DNA of 64,000 nucleotides from Nostoc sp. UCD121 (GTDB taxonomy: Bacteria > Cyanobacteriota > Cyanobacteriia > Cyanobacteriales > Nostocaceae): NCBI RefSeq assembly GCF_014222285.1, contig NZ_JACKZS010000005.1:31944-95943 (forward strand), read 5' to 3'. Positions 49,768-59,375 of this stretch are shown one piece after another (the first letter of the stretch is position 1; every line of letters begins with the position of its first letter). A program made the position numbers and the translations under genes. A model generated the notes under the pieces. The model was given only the letters and a program-made list of their open reading frames with translations. It was not told the origin of the DNA and did not search any database.

Positions 49768-50985
49768 ATGATAAATGCGATCGCTACTAAATTTCGCCAA
49801 CTTATAACTGAAAGAAAAAGCCCGACAGGTTATTTTGATAGACATCACCGCAAAAACAAAACCAGGCGTTCCATAGCGCTGTATAACTGCATAGGATTAG
49901 TAAGTGCAATTTTGGCATTGTTGTTAATCACATCCCCAGGGCTGGCCCAAAAACCGGAACCCCAACAATCCCTAAAACTCCAACAACCTTTATTAGTCGC
50001 TACACGAGTTATACCGCCCTTTGTGCTATCAAACAACGGTGAGCTATCAGGATTCAGTATCGATCTCTGGCGTAGCATCGCTACCCAAATAGGTATAGAG
50101 TCTAAATTTATTGAATATTCCAGTGTGCCAGAAGTGATTTCTGCTATTAAGGACAACAAAGTCAACTTGGGAATTGCAGCTATCTCGATTACAGCCGAAC
50201 GCGAGCAAAATTTTGATTTTTCATTACCTATTTTTGCTGGTGGGCTGCAAATTATGGTACGCAACCTAGAGAGTAAAAACAGTGCTTTTCCAAATATTTT
50301 GCAATTGTTTTTCTCTACTAGCCTCTTGCAGGTAATAGGCATTGCCCTAGTGCTAATTGTCGTAGCAGCCCACATTATTTGGCTATCCGAGCGCAGTCAC
50401 AAAGAAGGGATGATTTCTGAATCATACTTTCCGGGTATTTTTAAAGCTTGTTGGTGGGCAGCAGCCACATTAGCGACTCAAGCCGACGAAATGCCCAAGG
50501 GAGTACTGGGACGTTTTATAGCTATAGTCTGGATGTTCATCGGAGTCCTTTTTGTCGCCTACTTTACAGCCAGTGCGACTACTTCATTAACAGTACAGCA
50601 ACTTCAGGGCGATATCAGAAGTATAGACGATTTACCCGGTAAGGTAGTAGCTACAACTGCGGGAAGCACAGCAGCGACATACTTGCGAGAACATCATATT
50701 TCAGTTTTAGAAGTCCCCAAAATTGAGGAAGCTTACAAAGCTCTGCAAACAAAAAAAGCTGATGCTGTGGTGTTTGATGCACCTGTACTCCTCTTTTATG
50801 CTGCCAATGAAGGCAAAGGGAAGGTAGAGATTGTTGGCAGTATCTTGCGTGAAGAAAGCTACGGAATTATTCTGCCTAATAACAGTCCCTACCGCAAACC
50901 AATTAATCAGGCTCTGCTGAATCTTAAAGAAAATGGCACTTATCAATCGCTATACGATAAGTGGTTCGATCCTAAAAATTCTTAA
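49768..50985 (+). CDS. Ionotropic-glutamate-receptor-like channel protein
   Basis: 405 residues. After a signal anchor (about 37-60) comes a periplasmic-binding ligand lobe (PFVLSNNGELSGFSIDLWRSIA, about 84-105) interrupted by a membrane block: helix near 187-212 (LLQVIGIALVLIVVAAHIIWL), a re-entrant pore segment ACWWAAATLATQADEMPKG (about 227-245), and a third helix ending AYFTASATTSLTV. The second ligand lobe then resumes (IDDLPGKVVATTAGSTAATYL). This lobe-pore-lobe order is the bacterial GluR0 architecture. The pore lacks the TVGYG potassium filter. Confidence 0.87.
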   Translation: MINAIATKFRQLITERKSPTGYFDRHHRKNKTRRSIALYNCIGLVSAILALLLITSPGLAQKPEPQQSLKLQQPLLVATRVIPPFVLSNNGELSGFSIDLWRSIATQIGIESKFIEYSSVPEVISAIKDNKVNLGIAAISITAEREQNFDFSLPIFAGGLQIMVRNLESKNSAFPNILQLFFSTSLLQVIGIALVLIVVAAHIIWLSERSHKEGMISESYFPGIFKACWWAAATLATQADEMPKGVLGRFIAIVWMFIGVLFVAYFTASATTSLTVQQLQGDIRSIDDLPGKVVATTAGSTAATYLREHHISVLEVPKIEEAYKALQTKKADAVVFDAPVLLFYAANEGKGKVEIVGSILREESYGIILPNNSPYRKPINQALLNLKENGTYQSLYDKWFDPKNS

Positions 50986-51016
50986 CCTTTGCTAGAAAAT
51001 TAGAGTTATCGCGCCG

Positions 51017-51140
51017 TGTGCAACTTTCTTTCAAACCTAGCCTCCAGCCCCTTCCCTACTAGCGTTGGGGAGCAAGAATCAAAGCCTCTTGACCTTTCGG
51101 GGAGAGAAATGGAAGTGGGGTTCTAAGAATAAGTTGCACA
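51017..51140. mobile_element. MITE-like element with TGTGCAACTT termini
   Basis: TGTGCAACTT (51017-51026) and AAGTTGCACA (51131-51140) are perfect inverted ends; the body holds CCCTTCC..GGGGAG repeats. No transposase. Target duplication not evident. Confidence 0.5.
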
Positions 51141-51296
51141 TCGCGTTATTGGTATTTTTTAATACAACTGTATTGACCATGACTCTATTTTTTTGCTTCA
51201 ATACTAAGTACACAAAATTTATGTATTGCTAATATTAAGCTTTTCTAATATTATTTTAGGGCTGGTGATATGTAAGTCTGCTATTCATCAAAAATA

Positions 51297-51416
51297 GGAC
51301 TTACGCAAAATACCCTGCGGGTACTCCGTTGGAGAACTCGTAGAGTAGCCGCTCTGCTCCTACATGAATTGCCCTTACCAGAGAATGAGGACTTTAACTA
51401 TTGTTTGCGTAAGTTT
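51297..51416. mobile_element. MITE-like element with ACTTACGCAAA termini
   Basis: GGACTTACGCAAAA (51297-51310) mirrors GTTTGCGTAAGTTTT ending near 51417. I recognise these termini from non-autonomous elements in Nostoc genomes. Non-coding body. Confidence 0.6.
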
Positions 51417-51541
51417 TAAAAAATTACAAAACGTTTGTAGTGAGCGATAAATCACTAAATTTCAAAGGCTTTAGCCCTGACTACAAACCACTAGTTCATA
51501 TTTGCAATTGAAGTCTATTTTGACAAAATAGGGAAACAATC

Positions 51542-52861
51542 ATGCTACCAAGTAATAGAGGAAACTTCCAAAAAGACAAACTAAAGTTTGTTGATTTTGA
51601 AATTCCACCTGCGCTTAAATCTGTCAATTTTTCTTGTTTTGTTATCGGAGAAAGTTTATCTTTTTTTGGGTCTTGGATGACTCAAATTGCTTTGGTATGG
51701 CTAGTTTATCAATTAACTAATTCGGCTGTATTAGTTGGTGTAGCTGGATTTACAAATCAAGCTATGGGTTTGATTATTACTCCTTTGGTAGGAGTATTGC
51801 TAGATCGCTGGAATTTACGATATGTTCTACTAGCTACTCAGTTAGTATCTATTCTACTATCTTCTATCCTGACTTTTCTAACTCTTAGCAACAACATCAA
51901 TGTTGCATGGATTATTGTTATTGGCACGCTTCAGGGAATAGTAAAAGCTTTCGATTTACCAGCACGTCAGGTAATTATTCCCAGACTTTTGGATAAAAAA
52001 TCAGATACTTATAGTGCGATGGCTTCGCATTCATTTTTGATTAATACAGCAAAGTTTGTTAGTCCCATGATCGGGGGTTTCCTGATTGCTCGATCTGGTG
52101 CGGCTTCTTGTTTTTTAGTAGATAGTATTAGCTATTTACCCTTTATGTCTGCAATTTTAACTATCAAAGTAAACCCAAGTATCAATAATTCATCAACTCA
52201 AAAACCCCAAATTTGGAAAAATCTCAAAGAAGGCTTTGTTTATGCGTACGATTTTTTACCCATTAAACATTTATTGATATTACAAATTGTTATTTGTTTT
52301 ATGGGAATGACCCATGTGAATTTAATCCCGATTTTTGCTCAAGAAGTTTTGAAGGGTAATGCTGAAACTATGGGTTTTTTGATGACAGCTTCGGCTCTTG
52401 GTTCTATAGTTTCAGGTATTTATCTCATCTCCAGAAAAAATATCATCGGATTGGGAAGGGTTATAGCGACTTCTGCCGCGATTCTCGGTTTAGGTTTAAT
52501 CGTATTTTCTCAATCAACAAATTTAGAGGTTTGTCTAATATTTATGTTTGTTATAGGCATGAATAATACTCTCACTCTGGCTTCTCTTAATAACTTTATG
52601 CAATCTATTCTTCTTGATGAAGATAAAAGAGGTAGAGTAACCAGCATCTTTACAACTGGTTTTTTAGGAATCCTGCCTTTTGGCAATTTATTTTTTGGAG
52701 TATTCGCAGGTCATCTTGGTGTTACCAATGCTTTATTATTTGGCGGGATTTGTTGCATTTTAGGAGCATATTTCTTTAGTAGACAACTACCGAAAATAAG
52801 AAAGGTTTTGTATCCAATTTATGCAGAGTTGGGCTTACTTCCACAGTCAAATCAAGGGTAA
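51542..52861 (+). CDS. MFS transporter, EntS-like exporter family
   Basis: 439 residues with about twelve transmembrane helices (for example WMTQIALVWLVYQL, AVLVGVAGFTNQAMGLIITPLVGVLLDRW, LLILQIVICFMGMTHVNLIPIFAQ, ALLFGGICCILGAYFFS). The GVLLDRWNLR loop between helices 2 and 3 is the MFS signature. It resembles the MFS_3 exporters that include the enterobactin exporter EntS; substrate unknown. Ends near HIP1 sites with no shared operon. Confidence 0.87.
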   Translation: MLPSNRGNFQKDKLKFVDFEIPPALKSVNFSCFVIGESLSFFGSWMTQIALVWLVYQLTNSAVLVGVAGFTNQAMGLIITPLVGVLLDRWNLRYVLLATQLVSILLSSILTFLTLSNNINVAWIIVIGTLQGIVKAFDLPARQVIIPRLLDKKSDTYSAMASHSFLINTAKFVSPMIGGFLIARSGAASCFLVDSISYLPFMSAILTIKVNPSINNSSTQKPQIWKNLKEGFVYAYDFLPIKHLLILQIVICFMGMTHVNLIPIFAQEVLKGNAETMGFLMTASALGSIVSGIYLISRKNIIGLGRVIATSAAILGLGLIVFSQSTNLEVCLIFMFVIGMNNTLTLASLNNFMQSILLDEDKRGRVTSIFTTGFLGILPFGNLFFGVFAGHLGVTNALLFGGICCILGAYFFSRQLPKIRKVLYPIYAELGLLPQSNQG

Positions 52862-53404
52862 ATGTAGTTTGGATAGCAGCGATCGCCTTTGATACTGCAT
52901 CAAAACCCACCATGTTGCGTTTCTCCTCAGCCTCAAGCATAGAAGACAATACTGTGCGCGTTTTCCTATAAGGCTTTCACGCTATTGCTAAATTTCTTGT
53001 AAAAACTCTTGATTTTCATTACCGATTGTGAGACAGTCTGATTTAACATCCACAAAGTACTGTAAGTCGATAAACTTATCGTATTTTATGGTTTAACTAG
53101 AAATAAGCGGTGGTTTTAGCTGTGTTTTAACCTCGAAAAGCTGCTATCAGACTGATTACAAGTACAGAAGTATAACAGCCATCTGATGAAGGCATCATAC
53201 CAGGACTGAATGTCTATATGACTTTCAGGAGAATCATCTTCTATGCAAATTACCTTCCAGTAGAGTAACCACAGATTTCATCCCAATCTGGTGAAATTGC
53301 CCTGCTTCTCTGGAGTTGGGTGTCTTATCTATGGCTAGTTGTTCTAGCTTTCAGATGCTCATGTATTCACTCATGACTATATTTTTGCCAGTGGAGAACA
53401 TCTC
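52862..53404. other. Intergenic region before the haloperoxidase-like gene
   Basis: About 540 bases, no gene seen. Presumably the promoter of the downstream Tat-exported protein. Confidence 0.5.
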
Positions 53405-55222
53405 ATGCAAGTAGATCCTAATTCTCATCAAGGTTCCGAGCAAGATACTCAGGCTAATAGCGAAATAGAGAAACTGAAACAACCCCGTGTAAATAGCAAA
53501 CGTTTTTTTGGTAGTCACGCCAGCAGACGCTCATTTCTCGGTCGCGCTGGTTTATTTAGTGCTGCTAGCCTTGTTGCAGGAGTTTTCGGTTCACCTTTCT
53601 CCTCAAAGAAAGGAGAAGATGTTGTACAAGCTCAAGATATTAACAGGCGGTATAATCGACCATTCAACTACAACAGTTTTGTTGATGAAGCCTATCGAGT
53701 CCGTGTTGAAGCAGCCAGAGTTGAACGAAGTATTCCCATTCCGCCGCATCCGACTAACGGCGATGAGGAGCGTTATGCCAACAAAATCGGCTCTGACAGT
53801 AGGGGATTACCACATAATGGCCTTGGTGAAGTTAAGTTGGAAGCTTACAACTCTTTGACCAAGGCACTGACAACCCAAAATCCAAATGATTATGAAAATA
53901 TCATCTTGGGTGGCGGCAGAAAGCTGGTCAATCCTCAAGGCCCCCTGGCAATTAGTCTAGAAGGAATCAATGCAGCACAGATAGCAGTGCCACCACCACC
54001 GGCTCTAGCTAGTGCAGAACGCGCTGCTGAAGCAGTTGAACTCTACTGGCAAGCTTTACTCAGAGATGTACCTCTTTCCAAGCTCCAAAACAATACTGAC
54101 AACCCAAAAGTCTTAGCAGCCGTTGAAGACCTCAACAACCTTTCGGCCTTCCGAGGGCCAAAACAAAATGGCCGTGTCACCCCTCAGACTCTATTTCGTG
54201 GTAGCGTCAACTACGTCAATCTTTACACTTCAGGTATAACTACAAAATATGTTATTCCTCCAGGGGTACTAGATGGCCCTTACATCTCACAATTTTTGTT
54301 GCGGACTATTCCTTGGGGAACTCAGTCTGTTTCGCCACTGATTCGTACTGCTCTTCCTGGTAATGATTTTCTACTCGATTTCCAGGAATGGTTGACTATT
54401 CAGAATGGAGGTAGTTCCGGTAAGTCTATTAATTACGACCCCAAAAACCGTTACATAGTTACAGTTCGGGATTTAGGAGAGTATGCCCATATTGGCGGCC
54501 CTACATACCTTGGAGCCTCTTTGATTCTTGGTAGCATCGGTACACCTTTGAATCCAGGCAATCCCTATGTCAGATCGAAGACCCAAGTTGGTTCAGCTGC
54601 AACCTTTGCAGCAGGACATTTACAAGCCTTGCTTAACTTGGGTAGTTCACGTGTGATTAGAGCGTCATATTGGCAGAAGTTTTATGTACACCGCATTTTA
54701 CGCCCAGAAGCGTTTGGTGGGCTAGTTTACAACAACATTGTCAATAAAACTCAATATCCGATTAATTCTGAGGTCTTTAATTCCAAAGCGTTGGCTCAAA
54801 CCTTTAGCACCTTCGGCACTTACCTATTGCCCCAAGCATATCCAGAAGGAGCGCCAATCCATTCTTCGTATACAGGTGGTGCGGCTGCTAATGCTGGCGT
54901 TAATGTCACACTATTGAAAGCATTTTTTGATGAAAACTTTGTTATCCCCGATCCAGTAGTGCCCGATCCTAATGATCCCACAAAAGTAATTCCTTACAGT
55001 GGGCCACCCCTAACTGTGGGTGGAGAGTTGAATAAACTGGCAACTAACTATGCTATTGGTCGCGGTCACGGTGGTATTCATTGGCGTTCGGATGGTTCAG
55101 CTAGTTTGGCTTTGGGAGAAGAGGTTGCTATTAGCCTTCTCAGGGATGAGAGACTGGGTTACAACGAAATATTCAATGGTTTCACCTTCACAAAATTTGA
55201 CGGTTCAAAAGTCACAGTCTAA
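53405..55222 (+). CDS. Tat-exported vanadium-dependent haloperoxidase-like protein
   Basis: 605 residues. A twin-arginine signal SRRSFLGRAG sits at 40-49 with a following hydrophobic stretch, so it is exported folded. The C-terminal half matches algal-type vanadium haloperoxidases: K425 and R433 in KFYVHRILRPEAFGG (K-x7-R spacing), and R553 and H559 in GRGHGGIHWRSD (R-x5-H). These are the vanadate-binding residues. The usual HPSYPSGH segment is replaced by HSSYTGGA (H486-A493), so the acid-base histidine is missing. It may bind vanadate or phosphate without normal haloperoxidase activity. Single gene. Confidence 0.83.
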   Translation: MQVDPNSHQGSEQDTQANSEIEKLKQPRVNSKRFFGSHASRRSFLGRAGLFSAASLVAGVFGSPFSSKKGEDVVQAQDINRRYNRPFNYNSFVDEAYRVRVEAARVERSIPIPPHPTNGDEERYANKIGSDSRGLPHNGLGEVKLEAYNSLTKALTTQNPNDYENIILGGGRKLVNPQGPLAISLEGINAAQIAVPPPPALASAERAAEAVELYWQALLRDVPLSKLQNNTDNPKVLAAVEDLNNLSAFRGPKQNGRVTPQTLFRGSVNYVNLYTSGITTKYVIPPGVLDGPYISQFLLRTIPWGTQSVSPLIRTALPGNDFLLDFQEWLTIQNGGSSGKSINYDPKNRYIVTVRDLGEYAHIGGPTYLGASLILGSIGTPLNPGNPYVRSKTQVGSAATFAAGHLQALLNLGSSRVIRASYWQKFYVHRILRPEAFGGLVYNNIVNKTQYPINSEVFNSKALAQTFSTFGTYLLPQAYPEGAPIHSSYTGGAAANAGVNVTLLKAFFDENFVIPDPVVPDPNDPTKVIPYSGPPLTVGGELNKLATNYAIGRGHGGIHWRSDGSASLALGEEVAISLLRDERLGYNEIFNGFTFTKFDGSKVTV

Positions 55223-55258
55223 ACAGATTTTCGGTATTTAGTGATTTCAAAACTTTTG

Positions 55259-55315
55259 TAGAGACGCGAAATTGCACTGAGCTACGCTAATGTACGTAAT
55301 GCTTTCGCGTCTCTA
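55259..55315. terminator. Long-stem hairpin after the haloperoxidase-like gene
   Basis: TAGAGACGCGAAA (55259-55271) pairs perfectly with TTTCGCGTCTCTA (55303-55315) over a 31-base loop. It is a dispersed palindrome that may serve as transcript end. Confidence 0.5.
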
Positions 55316-55661
55316 TTCAAGATTCATGCATCTGAATCAGTAACGCCTGATTTGGATCACAGATGTTAAATTTAATACGCAGTAACTTACTTAAGATAGA
55401 GAATCAATGATTACTCTGAGTTATGGCGTTAAAAAACAGTACAAGCCCTGTACGCTGGAAATTCTACCCTCTCTAGTGCCAGAGTTAAGCTAGTACGCAT
55501 CTAAACTGCACATTTTTTCGTTAAAACTGTCATTTGTCATTAGTTATTGACAAAAGACAACTGATAAATGACTAATGATAAAGGACGAATTTCACGAATA
55601 AATAAGCAATTAAAGTGCGTAACAGCCTAGCAATAATTGCAGTTTGCTCTACAAGCTTAGT
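55316..55661. other. Spacer with GTCATTTGTCATTAG-type repeats
   Basis: No gene seen. Inverted repeats of the TGTCATTTGTCATTAG / ATGACTAATGATAAAGGAC family lie at about 55528-55600, the same family as in the groESL spacer and rsmE. Confidence 0.55.
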
Positions 55662-56711
55662 ATGACAAAGGCATTCCCAAGCATAGCAAGGCGCTTGAAA
55701 AGTACAGGAATCAAGTTGTTGAAGATGGGAACCTTCCTAATAACCCGTTTTATTGCAAGCTGGAAACGCTACTTTCTGGGTGACACTGTTGATGTTCGCC
55801 CCTCTCCTTCTCCTTCCTCTGATGTCCGCCCTTCCTTAGCTGGCCCAGTCCTCAGCTTAGGTGGAGGTGGCCCCGATGTTGATGATGCTATTCAGTGGAT
55901 GATTAACCAAGTTAGGGGAGGTACTAACACCGCTACCAAGGTTAATGTTGTAGTTCTCCGCACGAATGGTAATCACGATTACAATCGGCTAATTTCTGCC
56001 ATGAAGGGCGTAAACTCTGTGGAAACTCTTCTGATTCGCAATAGACAAGAAGCAAACAAAGTTGAAATTTATGAAAAAGTCAGAAATGCTGATGTGATTT
56101 TTTTTGCTGGCGGCGACCAATGTCAGTACATCCGCAATTGGAAAGATACTAAGCTTGAGGCTGCTGTTAAGTCAGTTTACCTTAAGGGAGGTGGTGTTGG
56201 CGGCACTAGTGCGGGTGCGATGATCCAAAGTGATTGTGTCTATGATGCTTGCGCTTCTTCAGAAAAAGGCATTGAAACTAGAGACGCACTTGAAGATCCT
56301 TACCGGGATATCACCTTTACCTACAACTTTTTCAATTGGAGTAATTTAAAAGGAACTATCGTAGATACGCACTTCGATAGACGGGAAAGAATGGGTCGAA
56401 TTATGGCTTTCATTGCCCGTCAAATTAAGGACGGTGTATCTAGCAGTGTTTTAGGCATAGCGGTTAGCGAAAGTACATCAGTCGTTGTGGATAAAAACGG
56501 TTTGGTGAAAGTTATGGGTAGGGGGGCGGCGTACTTTGTACTTGGTAATCACATACCAGAAGTATGCGAACCCCGAACGCCTTTGACCTTTTCTAATTAC
56601 AAAATTTGGAGAGTTCGCAGCGGTGACACCTTTAACTTAAGAAACAGACCAACCTCTGGGTATTATCTCAGGAGTGTCAAAAGGGGACGGATTGATTCAA
56701 ATCCATATTGA
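55662..56711 (+). CDS. Cyanophycinase-like peptidase S51 family protein
   Basis: 349 residues from ATG 55662. After a basic N-terminal extension of about 55 residues comes VLSLGGGGPDVDDAI, then FFAGGDQCQY, the nucleophile Ser in VGGTSAGAMI, and DTHFDRRERMGRIMAFI. These match cyanophycinase (peptidase S51), which cleaves cyanophycin to beta-Asp-Arg. No signal peptide beyond the basic region. The extension and the ending RPTSGYYLRSVKRGRIDSNPY are not typical. Activity on cyanophycin is inferred. Confidence 0.83.
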   Translation: MTKAFPSIARRLKSTGIKLLKMGTFLITRFIASWKRYFLGDTVDVRPSPSPSSDVRPSLAGPVLSLGGGGPDVDDAIQWMINQVRGGTNTATKVNVVVLRTNGNHDYNRLISAMKGVNSVETLLIRNRQEANKVEIYEKVRNADVIFFAGGDQCQYIRNWKDTKLEAAVKSVYLKGGGVGGTSAGAMIQSDCVYDACASSEKGIETRDALEDPYRDITFTYNFFNWSNLKGTIVDTHFDRRERMGRIMAFIARQIKDGVSSSVLGIAVSESTSVVVDKNGLVKVMGRGAAYFVLGNHIPEVCEPRTPLTFSNYKIWRVRSGDTFNLRNRPTSGYYLRSVKRGRIDSNPY

Positions 56712-56805
56712 GTGGGGAATGGGGAATGGGGAATGGGCAGGGGAGTTTTTAGCAGCACCTCGCCGCTCTGCTTATTTTCAATTCCCAATGCCCAATTCTG
56801 AATGT
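56712..56805. repeat. GGGAATGGGGAATG-type dispersed repeats
   Basis: TGGGGAATGGGGAATGGGG, then a spacer and TTCCCAATGCCCAATTC: the same family that interrupts menE. Placed just after the cyanophycinase-like stop. Confidence 0.65.
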
Positions 56806-57257
56806 CCCTACCAAGGAAGCACGCCATTTTCGTCAAAAAGCCAACCATTTCCCGTAGCGATCGCTCCTTGCTCAACGGTGCGGTATCCTTGGTATTGATT
56901 AATGTCAGTTGCTGTGAAACCAGGGTCAGCAGCATTGACTTTAATCAGGGTATCTTTAAGCAAATTTAGTATATATATAGTGTGTGTAGTGGTATGGCAA
57001 GACTAAAATAGTAGTGCATTCAACGTAAGTTGGGTGAAGCGAAGCGCAACCCAACGTATATCAGAATGTTGGGTTACGCAAAGCCTCCACCCAACTTACT
57101 GGCGTGTCAAGACAACATTTAGGATGTAGCAATCCTACACAAGTAGTGATTGGCTGTCGTGTATCTACTAGTAGTGATTCACACCGCAGATAGCGGTTGA
57201 GAAAATATTTGCGGCTTACACTAGCAATTGACTCAAAAATCATTGAATCAGGTAGAT
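56806..57257. other. Intergenic spacer upstream of aldo/keto reductase
   Basis: No gene supported. It contains a 75-bp palindromic element at 57025-57099 and AT-rich sequence with TATATATAGT near 56970. Confidence 0.5.
57025..57099. repeat. 75-bp compound palindromic repeat
   Basis: Outer inverted ends GTAAGTTGGGTG (57025-57036) and CACCCAACTTAC (57088-57099) are exact; an inner pair CGCAACCCAAC / GTTGGGTTACG also folds. It resembles the GTTGGGTTACGC palindromes scattered in Nostoc genomes. Confidence 0.65.
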
Positions 57258-58214
57258 ATGCAAACTAAACAACTTGGCAATTCGGAGCTTCACATTACCC
57301 CGATTGGCTTTGGTGCTTGGGCGATTGGTGGAGGTGGCTGGGCTTTTGGTTGGGGAGCGCAAGACGATCAAGAATCAATTGAAGCGATCGCTCGCGCTCT
57401 CGATCTCGGTGTTAATTGGATTGACACCGCAGCTATCTATGGTCTGGGACATTCTGAGGAGGTTGTTGCTAAGGCGCTCAAGGGTCGATCTAGTCGCCCC
57501 TATATTTTCACTAAATGCTCAATGATTTGGGATGAAAAGGGCGAAATTGGTCGTAGCCTGAAGGCGGATTCTGTACGGCGGGAAGTTGAAGCTAGTTTGC
57601 GCCGACTGGATATTGAAACCATTGACCTCTATCAAATTCACTGGCCTAACCCTGCTACAGAAATTGAAGAAGGCTGGACGACTCTCGCCAAGCTTAAGGA
57701 TGAAGGCAAGGTTCGCTATATAGGGGTTTCAAACTTCAATGTCGAACAGTTGAAGCGTATCCAGGAGATTGCACCAGTTACCTCATTGCAACCGCCTTAT
57801 TCATTGGTTAAGCGCGATGTTGAAAACGAGATTCTGCCTTTTTGTAAGGAAAATAACATCGGTGTGATTGTATATTCACCAATGCAATCTGGCTTGCTTA
57901 CAGGAAAGATGACATCTGAGCGGGTTGCCAATTTACCAGATGATGATTGGCGTAAGAACAGTGATGAGTTTAAGGAGCCACGTCTATCTCGTAACCTGAA
58001 GTTAGTTGAGGTGTTGCAGCACATTGGTAAGGAACACGATCGCTCCCCTGGTGAGGTAGCGATCGCTTGGACTTTAAACAATCCGGCGGTGACGGCTGCG
58101 ATCGTTGGCGCACGCAATCCCAAGCAGGTGGAAGGAATCATCGCTGCTGGGGAATTTCGCCTCAATCAGCAGGAGCTAGATCAAATTGCTGCTTTCCTTG
58201 GCGAGAATCCATAA
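57258..58214 (+). CDS. Aldo/keto reductase
   Basis: NADPH-dependent carbonyl reductase, 318 residues from ATG 57258. TIM-barrel signatures: GVNWIDTAAIYGLGHSEE (catalytic Asp and Tyr), IFTKCSM, IDLYQIHWPNP (His), VRYIGVSNFNVEQL and the cofactor loop AIVGARNPKQVEG. Resembles the YajO/general stress protein type; substrate unknown. Its 3' end overlaps the convergent cysteine desulfurase by 53 bases. Confidence 0.92.
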   Translation: MQTKQLGNSELHITPIGFGAWAIGGGGWAFGWGAQDDQESIEAIARALDLGVNWIDTAAIYGLGHSEEVVAKALKGRSSRPYIFTKCSMIWDEKGEIGRSLKADSVRREVEASLRRLDIETIDLYQIHWPNPATEIEEGWTTLAKLKDEGKVRYIGVSNFNVEQLKRIQEIAPVTSLQPPYSLVKRDVENEILPFCKENNIGVIVYSPMQSGLLTGKMTSERVANLPDDDWRKNSDEFKEPRLSRNLKLVEVLQHIGKEHDRSPGEVAIAWTLNNPAVTAAIVGARNPKQVEGIIAAGEFRLNQQELDQIAAFLGENP

Positions 58215-59370
58215 AAGAAGGCTGGCGTAAACTTTGAATAGTAGCGATCGCATGTTTCGCTGCTATATCAATTTCCTCTTGGCTATTAAACCGTCCAATG
58301 CCAAACCGCACAGAGGCATAAGCTAGCTGTTGGGGGTTTCCCAGTGCTGTCAGAACACTGGAGGGTGAAGTATTTGCCGAGGAGCAAGCAGATCCCGAAG
58401 AAACCGCCATTACTGGCTGCAATCCTAGCAAAAGTGCGGCTCCATCCACCCCCTCAACACTGATATTCAAGTTTCCCGCCAATCGCTGTTGAGGGTGGCC
58501 GTTGAGATGAATTCCTTCAAGTTGGGAAAGCTGTGACCACAAGCTTTGTCTTAACTGGGTGAGGCGTTGGTTTTCTGTCACTTGTTCTGCTAAAGCGATT
58601 TCTACAGCTTTCCCAAAGCCGACAATTTGCGGTGTATACAATGTCCCAGAACGCATCCCTCGTTCATGTCCACCGCCGTGTTGCTGGGGAGCCAGTTGCA
58701 CTCTAGGATCGCGTCTGCGGACGTACAGCGCCCCAATTCCCTTTGGCCCAAATACTTTGTGTGCTGTTAGCGACATCAAATCAATTTTCATCGCTTGCAC
58801 ATCTAGGGGAGTTTTACCAATAGCTTGGGCTGCATCGGTGTGGAAAATGATGTTGTAAGCATGGCATAGTTCCCCAATTTCAGCTATTGGCTGTAAAACG
58901 CCAATTTCGTTATTTGCAGCCATCACCGAAACCAAAATTGTCTCAGGACGGAAAGCCTTTTGTAACTCAGTTAAATCAATTAATCCATCTTTTTGAACTG
59001 GGAGAATAGTAATTTCAAAACCGAGAGTTTTTAAATAATTACAAGGGTCAATAACTGCATTATGTTCAGTGGCAACAGTAATAATATGTTGACCTTTTTT
59101 AAAATAAGCTTCAGCAACACCTTTAATAGCTAAATTATTAGCTTCTGTTGCACCACTTGTAAAAACAATTTCTTCGGGAGTGGCATTAATTGCTGCTGCT
59201 AAAATTTCTCGTGTTTGTTTGACAGCAGCTTCTGATTCCCAACCATAAACATGACCAATACTAGATGCGTTGCCAAACTTTTCTGTGAAGTAAGGGATCA
59301 TTGCCGCTAATACCCGTTCATCTACGGGTGTAGTAGCATGGCAATCAAGGTATATAGGGCGAATAGACAT
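58162..59370 (-). CDS. Cysteine desulfurase (IscS/NifS-like)
   Basis: PLP enzyme that takes sulfur from cysteine for Fe-S clusters and other thio-cofactors. 402 residues. PLP-binding His/Lys in SLTAHKVFGPKGIGALY (about 198-214) and the persulfide cysteine in SSGSACSSANTSPS (about 325-338), which makes it a class I (IscS/NifS) type. The N-terminus MSIRPIYLDCHATTPVDERVL is canonical. No iscU, nifU or suf genes adjacent, so IscS versus NifS cannot be decided. Six bases separate it from the PD-(D/E)XK gene upstream. Confidence 0.93.
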   Translation of the reverse strand: MSIRPIYLDCHATTPVDERVLAAMIPYFTEKFGNASSIGHVYGWESEAAVKQTREILAAAINATPEEIVFTSGATEANNLAIKGVAEAYFKKGQHIITVATEHNAVIDPCNYLKTLGFEITILPVQKDGLIDLTELQKAFRPETILVSVMAANNEIGVLQPIAEIGELCHAYNIIFHTDAAQAIGKTPLDVQAMKIDLMSLTAHKVFGPKGIGALYVRRRDPRVQLAPQQHGGGHERGMRSGTLYTPQIVGFGKAVEIALAEQVTENQRLTQLRQSLWSQLSQLEGIHLNGHPQQRLAGNLNISVEGVDGAALLLGLQPVMAVSSGSACSSANTSPSSVLTALGNPQQLAYASVRFGIGRFNSQEEIDIAAKHAIATIQSLRQPSFMDSRQGKQQFDLAPAD

Positions 59371-59375
59371 AATTA

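Larger units (their letters stand above)
50986..51541. other. Intergenic region with two palindromic repeat elements
   Basis: No gene seen. It contains a 124-bp element with perfect TGTGCAACTT termini (51017-51140) and a 120-bp GGACTTACGCA-type element (51297-51416). Confidence 0.6.
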
